From Bacteroidales bacterium (GTDB taxonomy: Bacteria > Bacteroidota > Bacteroidia > Bacteroidales > NBLH01), in the NCBI GenBank assembly GCA_029210905.1, contig JARGGF010000111.1:1-9322 (forward strand): 9,322 nt of DNA. Reading direction: 5' to 3'. The first letter of the stretch is position 1. Each line of letters begins with the position of its first letter. The notes under the pieces are model-generated. The model was not told the DNA's origin. It ran no database searches and saw only the letters and a program-made list of their open reading frames with translations. Made by a program: the position numbers and the translations under genes. Positions 5,227 through 9,322 of the stretch are shown here, one piece after another.

Positions 5227-7440
5227 TTAGGAACAATCCCCCAACTTCCTTAACAAATCCCTTGATTCATCAACCGATTCGATATAATAGCGCGCCTGTG
5301 TATTCATAATCCCCACTTTCACTGTAATAGCCTCCTTGGGTAAGCTTTTGAACAGAAATTCATCGGTCCAGTCATCGCCAATTCCAAAAATAAAACCAAA
5401 TTCTTTGTTTTTCAGCCTGGTAAGTGCAGCACGGCCTTTGTTAATACCGCTGTTTTTTACTTCAATTACCTTACTTCCTTCAAGAATATCAAGGTTGTGA
5501 TTGGCAATTAAGCTGCCTAATTCGTCTTTTAGCTCATTGGCGCGTTGTTTACCCAATTCAGGATCAGCCTTGCGGTAGTGCCAAACCAATGAATAATTTT
5601 TTTCCTCCAGAAACGTGCCTGGTGTTCTGTCAATGTAAAATTGCATTACCGATCTGATGGTTTCCATCCATCCGGTTTCCATCTGTTCAATTAATTTCCA
5701 TTCTTCATTAGGTTTGCGCAACCAAACGCCGTGTTCAACAATTAATGAGAAGTTTTTATCACCAAACCACTTGTTAAAAAACTCACGATCGCGGCCACTG
5801 ATTAATACCAGCTCATTTTTACTATCTGAGGAAAGTTTATCAAGTATTTTATAAAGTTCCTCATCGGGCCTTGCGTCCTCTGGTTTATTTTTAAATCCAA
5901 CCAAAGTGCCATCGTAATCAAGGAATATGATTCTTTTTTTAGCTGATTTGTATTTTTCAAGTATCTTTTCTTCAATTTTTGAGGTTAATTTTTTTGCAAG
6001 AAACCTGTTTTTTAATTCTTCAGTTTTGTTAAGCGAGTTCATAAAATCAGAAGCCCAGCGGGCTACATTGTATCTTTTTAGTCGGTCCTGCAATAACGTA
6101 TTTCTGCTTATTTGTTCTTCTTCAGGCATTAATATGGCTGTTTTTATGGCATCTGCAATTTCGTCGTTGTTATTGGGGTTAATAACCAGGGCTTCACTCA
6201 TTTCTTTTGCAGCACCGGCCATTTCACTTAATATTAATACGCCTTTCTGGTCAATTCTGGTAGCAACATACTCTTTGGCAACCAGGTTCATCCCGTCGCG
6301 GATAGGAGTGAGCAGGGCAATTTCGCAACTCGTGTACAAGTCAATAAGGTTTTCGAATGGCAGCGAACGATAAAAATACCAGATCGGGGTCCAGTTTATG
6401 GTAGAATATTCTCCATTCAGCCGGCCAACCAGCTCATCTATTTCGCTTTTCATCATCTGGTAATGCTCAACACTGGCGCGCGATGGCACGGCAAGCATCA
6501 CCAGGGTAACTTTTTCAAGGAATTGAGGGTATTTTTTAAGGAAATGTTCAAAAGCACGCAGGCGGTGCGCTATCCCTTTGGTATAATCCAGTCTGTCAAT
6601 GGATAAAATAAGTTTTACCTCGGGCGACATTAACTGATATTTACTTAATTCCTGTTGAATTTTTGAACGATCTTTGATTGATTTACGCTGCTGGTCCATG
6701 GCAGCATCAAAAAAGTGATCATAATCAATCCCCATTGGGAAAGATTCTGCTTTGATAATACGTCCGTTAACATTTAATTCGTTAAAACTACCATCAAACC
6801 CTAAAATGCGCCGCACGGAACTTAAAAAGTGCCTCTCATAATCAAAAGTATGGAAACCGATAAGATCGGAACCCAGCATCCCTTCGAGCAATTCAGTTCT
6901 CCAGGGTAATATTCTAAAAACTTCAAATGAAGGAAAAGGGATATGCAGAAAAAAGCCAATAGATACATCAGGACATTTTTCCTTTATCATTTTTGGCAAA
7001 AGAAGCAGTTGATAGTCATGCACCCACACTTTATCACCTTTTTCAACCATGCCAATAATCACATCAGCAAATTTTTGATTTACAGCTTTGTAGGCATCCC
7101 AGTTTTCCTGGCTAAACTCAGTAAATTGTGTAAAATAATGAAACAGGGGCCAGATGGTTTTGTTACTAAAACCAAAATAGTAGAGTTCCATTTCTTCCTC
7201 CGTTAAAGGAACGGCAACACAACCTTCTTTTTTAACCGCCTCTTCTACCTTTTTTTCAAGACCTTTAGGGATTTGTTCTTCAGTGAGTCCTGACCAGCCT
7301 ACCCACTGGCTTTGATAGGCCTCATGGACCGATTTCATCCCCGTGGCAAGCCCTCCAACACTGGGGCTTACATTTAATTCTTCATTTTCAATACTTATTT
7401 GAAGCGGAAGCCTGTTTGAAACAATAATTAGTTTGTTCAT
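5227..7440 (-). CDS. otsAB: Bifunctional trehalose-6-phosphate synthase/phosphatase
   Basis: A cytosolic fusion enzyme that makes trehalose-6-phosphate from UDP-glucose and glucose-6-phosphate and then removes the phosphate. Residues 1 to about 475 form a GT20 synthase: IIVSNRLPL (R10), VGGLATGM (28-35), WVGWSG (46-51), WVHDYQLLLLP (D142), FFLHIPFPS (H166), SIDRLDYTKG (R283, K288) and TPIRDGMNLVAKE (378-390, D382, E390). Residues about 500-737 form a HAD-type phosphatase: FLDYDGT with D508 and D510, SGR at 548-550, EHGVW at 569-573, K668 in NKG, and GDDWTDE with D689, D690 and D693. All expected catalytic motifs are present in both halves, and 737 residues is normal for such fusions. The ATG at 7440 precedes the first beta strand directly. 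The WYL regulator follows after 10 bp, and the GH15 gene is divergent across 151 bp. The nucleotide donor (UDP- versus ADP-glucose) is assumed from the family. Confidence 0.96.
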   Translation of the reverse strand: MNKLIIVSNRLPLQISIENEELNVSPSVGGLATGMKSVHEAYQSQWVGWSGLTEEQIPKGLEKKVEEAVKKEGCVAVPLTEEEMELYYFGFSNKTIWPLFHYFTQFTEFSQENWDAYKAVNQKFADVIIGMVEKGDKVWVHDYQLLLLPKMIKEKCPDVSIGFFLHIPFPSFEVFRILPWRTELLEGMLGSDLIGFHTFDYERHFLSSVRRILGFDGSFNELNVNGRIIKAESFPMGIDYDHFFDAAMDQQRKSIKDRSKIQQELSKYQLMSPEVKLILSIDRLDYTKGIAHRLRAFEHFLKKYPQFLEKVTLVMLAVPSRASVEHYQMMKSEIDELVGRLNGEYSTINWTPIWYFYRSLPFENLIDLYTSCEIALLTPIRDGMNLVAKEYVATRIDQKGVLILSEMAGAAKEMSEALVINPNNNDEIADAIKTAILMPEEEQISRNTLLQDRLKRYNVARWASDFMNSLNKTEELKNRFLAKKLTSKIEEKILEKYKSAKKRIIFLDYDGTLVGFKNKPEDARPDEELYKILDKLSSDSKNELVLISGRDREFFNKWFGDKNFSLIVEHGVWLRKPNEEWKLIEQMETGWMETIRSVMQFYIDRTPGTFLEEKNYSLVWHYRKADPELGKQRANELKDELGSLIANHNLDILEGSKVIEVKNSGINKGRAALTRLKNKEFGFIFGIGDDWTDEFLFKSLPKEAITVKVGIMNTQARYYIESVDESRDLLRKLGDCS

Positions 7441-7474
7441 TTATTTTATGTTTTTGTTGGTTCAATGATTAATT

Positions 7475-7489
7475 CCCAATAAAATTGGG
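7475..7489. repeat. Small hairpin in the leader of the trehalose gene
   Basis: CCCAAT-AAA-ATTGGG is a perfect 6-bp inverted repeat 35-49 bp upstream of the synthase/phosphatase ATG. Depending on where transcription starts it would lie in the 5' leader of that mRNA or act as a second protein site beside the palindrome at 7501-7520. Confidence 0.4.
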
Positions 7490-7500
7490 CATATGTTTAT

Positions 7501-7520
7501 ATTTTGTTTTCCAACAAAAT
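7501..7520. promoter_or_regulatory. Candidate operator palindrome in the divergent trehalose/GH15 intergenic region
   Basis: ATTTTGTTTTCCAACAAAAT is a perfect inverted repeat with 8-bp arms and a 4-bp centre, lying 60-80 bp from one start codon and 72-91 bp from the other. It is the strongest symmetric site in the 151-bp region, and its position allows control of both divergent genes. A weak -7-like AAGCTTTG (7522-7529, - strand) next to it would place the start of the trehalose transcript at or within the palindrome. The binding protein is unknown; the co-transcribed WYL regulator is one candidate. Confidence 0.4.
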
Positions 7521-7553
7521 ACAAAGCTTTTAGGAAATAGAAAAAATTATCAT

Positions 7554-7561
7554 CACTTTTG
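7554..7561 (+). promoter_or_regulatory. Weak candidate -7 promoter element of the GH15 gene
   Basis: CACTTTTG matches seven of eight positions of TAnnTTTG and lies 30 bp before the ATG at 7592, leaving a leader of about 25 bases. No convincing -33 TTG was found. Confidence 0.25.
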
Positions 7562-7591
7562 TTCATTTAAAAATTTAATCAAGTAATATTA

Positions 7592-9322
7592 ATGGACAAT
7601 TTAAATTATGGAATTATCGGCAATTGCAAAAGTGCCGCCCTTATATCAGACAGTGGATCAATTGATTGGTGCTGTTTGCCGGAATTTGATTCTTCCTCTG
7701 TATTTGCTAAAATTCTTGATGAAGAAAAAGGTGGTAGTTTTGAGATTCTTGTATCAGACGATTATAAAATAAAACAATATTACCTTTTTAAAACAAATAT
7801 TTTGTGCACAAGTTTTTCAAATGGTAATGATGCATTTGAATTACTTGATTTTATGCCGCGCTATAAGGAAGAAAACGGGAGCCATTACCAGCCACCAGAT
7901 ATCATCCGCTATATAAAACTGGTTTCCGGAAAACCGGTATTTAGTGTAAAATATCTGCCAAGGCTTGAATATGCTCAGCATCCGGTTAAAATAACTTTCC
8001 ATAAAAAATATATTAAAACATACACTACAAAAGGCGATTATGATTCGCTGTACCTTTATACAGACATTGATCATCAAAAAATAGTTAAAAGCGAAAAAAT
8101 AGAAATATTAAAGGATAGTTTTTTCCTGATTAGTTACAATCAAAAGCTATTACCACAAAATATTGAACGTGCTAATTTAAAAATGGAGCGCACCAAAGTT
8201 TATTGGTTAAACTGGAGCGAAAGAACCACGCATTATCTGGAGTATCAGGATGAAGTGATGCGCAGTGCGCTTGTTCTTAAGTTATTAAGCTTTGAAAAAT
8301 CGGGTGCAGTGTTGGCAGCGGTAACTACATCGCTACCCGAAACTATTGGCGAAGTGCGTAACTGGGATTACCGGTTTTGCTGGTTGCGCGATGCCTCAAT
8401 GGTAGTAAAAGTAATGACCGATTTGGGACATCTGACAATTGCACGCAGATATATTCGATTCATTATCGATATTATGCCCGATAAAGATGAAGAAATCCAG
8501 ATAATGTATGGCATTAATCGTGAGAAAAAGCTAAAGGAGGAGATATTAGAGCACTTATCAGGTTATAAGGATTCATTTCCTGTAAGAATTGGCAATGCAG
8601 CATATAAGCAAAAGCAACATGATATTTACGGCATCTTAATGGACGTAATCTATCAGCACTTTATGGTGTTTCATACATCTTTGGATTATGGCGAGTCGCT
8701 GTGGACCATTACCCGAAGTGTGGTAAAACTTGTAAAGCGTAACTGGAAAAAACCCGACCGGGGAATTTGGGAAATCAGAACAGAACAAAAACATTTTACT
8801 TTTTCAAAAGTGCTTTGCTGGACCGCCATTGACAGGGCAATAAAAATAGCTGAGCTTATTAAAATGGATAGTTATATTAAAGAGTGGACAAAGTTGGCCA
8901 ATACCATTAAAGCTGATATTATGGAAAAAGCCTGGAACGAAAAAGCAGGTGCTTTTACTCAGTATTATGGATCAGACGACCTGGATGCCTCTAATCTTTT
9001 AATGGAAACCTATGGTTTTATTGATGCAAAGGATCCAAAATATATTTCCACAGTTCTTGCTACTCAGAAAGATCTCGGAAGAGACGGTTTGATGTACCGC
9101 TATAAGAACAAAGATGATTTTGGTTTGCCAAGCTCCTCATTCACCATATGCACTTTTTGGTTAATCAACAGCCTTGGAAAAATAGGGCGGAAAAAAGAGG
9201 CACGTCAGCTTTTTGATCAGCTATTAAGTTACAGCAATCATTTAGGCTTATTTAGTGAAGATATTGATTTTGAAACCAAAAGACTACTTGGGAATTTCCC
9301 ACAGGCCTATTCACACCTGGCA
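7592..9322 (+). CDS. Glycoside hydrolase family 15 protein (probable trehalase/glucoamylase), 3' end outside the window
   Basis: Alpha-glucoside hydrolase of the GH15 family, a group that includes bacterial trehalases and glucoamylases. The frame is open from the ATG at 7592 to the window edge (577 codons, no stop), so the gene is cut only by the window; related proteins are about 600 residues, so little is missing. The N-terminal trehalase-like beta domain begins NYGIIGNCKSAALISDSGSI and continues DWCCLPEFDSSSVFAKIL. The (alpha/alpha)6 catalytic barrel starts around 225-250, with the substrate-site segment RNWDYRFCWLRDAS at 256-269. The likely general acid is E394 in GIWEIR and the likely general base E556 in LFSEDID. 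No signal peptide is seen, so it is probably cytosolic. Divergent pairing with the trehalose synthase/phosphatase favours trehalose as substrate, but glucoamylase-like activity cannot be excluded from sequence. Confidence 0.9.
   Translation, partial: MDNLNYGIIGNCKSAALISDSGSIDWCCLPEFDSSSVFAKILDEEKGGSFEILVSDDYKIKQYYLFKTNILCTSFSNGNDAFELLDFMPRYKEENGSHYQPPDIIRYIKLVSGKPVFSVKYLPRLEYAQHPVKITFHKKYIKTYTTKGDYDSLYLYTDIDHQKIVKSEKIEILKDSFFLISYNQKLLPQNIERANLKMERTKVYWLNWSERTTHYLEYQDEVMRSALVLKLLSFEKSGAVLAAVTTSLPETIGEVRNWDYRFCWLRDASMVVKVMTDLGHLTIARRYIRFIIDIMPDKDEEIQIMYGINREKKLKEEILEHLSGYKDSFPVRIGNAAYKQKQHDIYGILMDVIYQHFMVFHTSLDYGESLWTITRSVVKLVKRNWKKPDRGIWEIRTEQKHFTFSKVLCWTAIDRAIKIAELIKMDSYIKEWTKLANTIKADIMEKAWNEKAGAFTQYYGSDDLDASNLLMETYGFIDAKDPKYISTVLATQKDLGRDGLMYRYKNKDDFGLPSSSFTICTFWLINSLGKIGRKKEARQLFDQLLSYSNHLGLFSEDIDFETKRLLGNFPQAYSHLA

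Noticed and set aside
5657..7206. Several + strand open frames inside the trehalose synthase/phosphatase gene
   Set aside because: They are antisense shadows of a gene with complete catalytic motifs, and their translations show no recognisable domain.
7841..8077. 78-codon - strand frame inside the GH15 gene
   Set aside because: Antisense to a continuous GH15 frame with conserved motifs; no family resemblance.

Overview
The window looks like a chromosomal segment of a member of the Bacteroidetes (Bacteroidota). This is inferred from low GC content, start codons without clear Shine-Dalgarno sequences, -7-type TAnnTTTG motifs, a LytS/LytTR pair of the Bacteroidetes kind, and protein features such as a TPS/TPP fusion beside a GH15 enzyme. 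No rRNA or other phylogenetic marker is present, so the genus cannot be named. No tRNA, rRNA, riboswitch or CRISPR array was seen.

Layout. (1) 1-1975, + strand: an AT-rich leader, then a four-helix membrane histidine kinase of the LytS type (211-1281) overlapping by 8 bp a LytTR response regulator (1274-1975). A perfect 9-bp direct repeat with a 12-bp spacer in the leader has the geometry of a LytTR site. (2) About 2152-3180: a mobile-element island. One intact Y1 (HUH) transposase gene of the IS200 / REP-associated type (2365-2799, - strand) lies between two copies of a cassette of small palindromes. Behind the second copy is a 92-bp fossil of a second transposase, then a third, eroded cassette end. 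(3) 3205-4151, - strand: a small DUF1801 protein and a GyrI-like/Cass2-type effector-binding protein, separated by short ATCAGCG repeats. (4) 4152-4514: a non-coding stretch with a candidate promoter/operator and AT-rich inverted repeats around a TTCGACA hairpin. (5) 4515-7440, - strand: a YafY-type HTH-WYL regulator 10 bp downstream of a fused trehalose-6-phosphate synthase/phosphatase. (6) 7592 to the window edge, + strand: a GH15 enzyme (probable trehalase or glucoamylase) cut off by the window end and divergent from the synthase/phosphatase across 151 bp that holds two short hairpins.

How the genes may work together. The synthase/phosphatase makes trehalose from UDP-glucose and glucose-6-phosphate, and the divergent GH15 enzyme could degrade trehalose or another alpha-glucan, giving a compact trehalose module. 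The WYL regulator is placed to be co-transcribed with the synthase. However, a TGACA-N6-TGTCA inverted repeat just upstream of the effector-binding gene suggests that gene as a possible target. The LytS/LytTR pair forms a separate signalling operon. The least ordinary content is the cassette/transposase array, which preserves several stages of duplication and decay.
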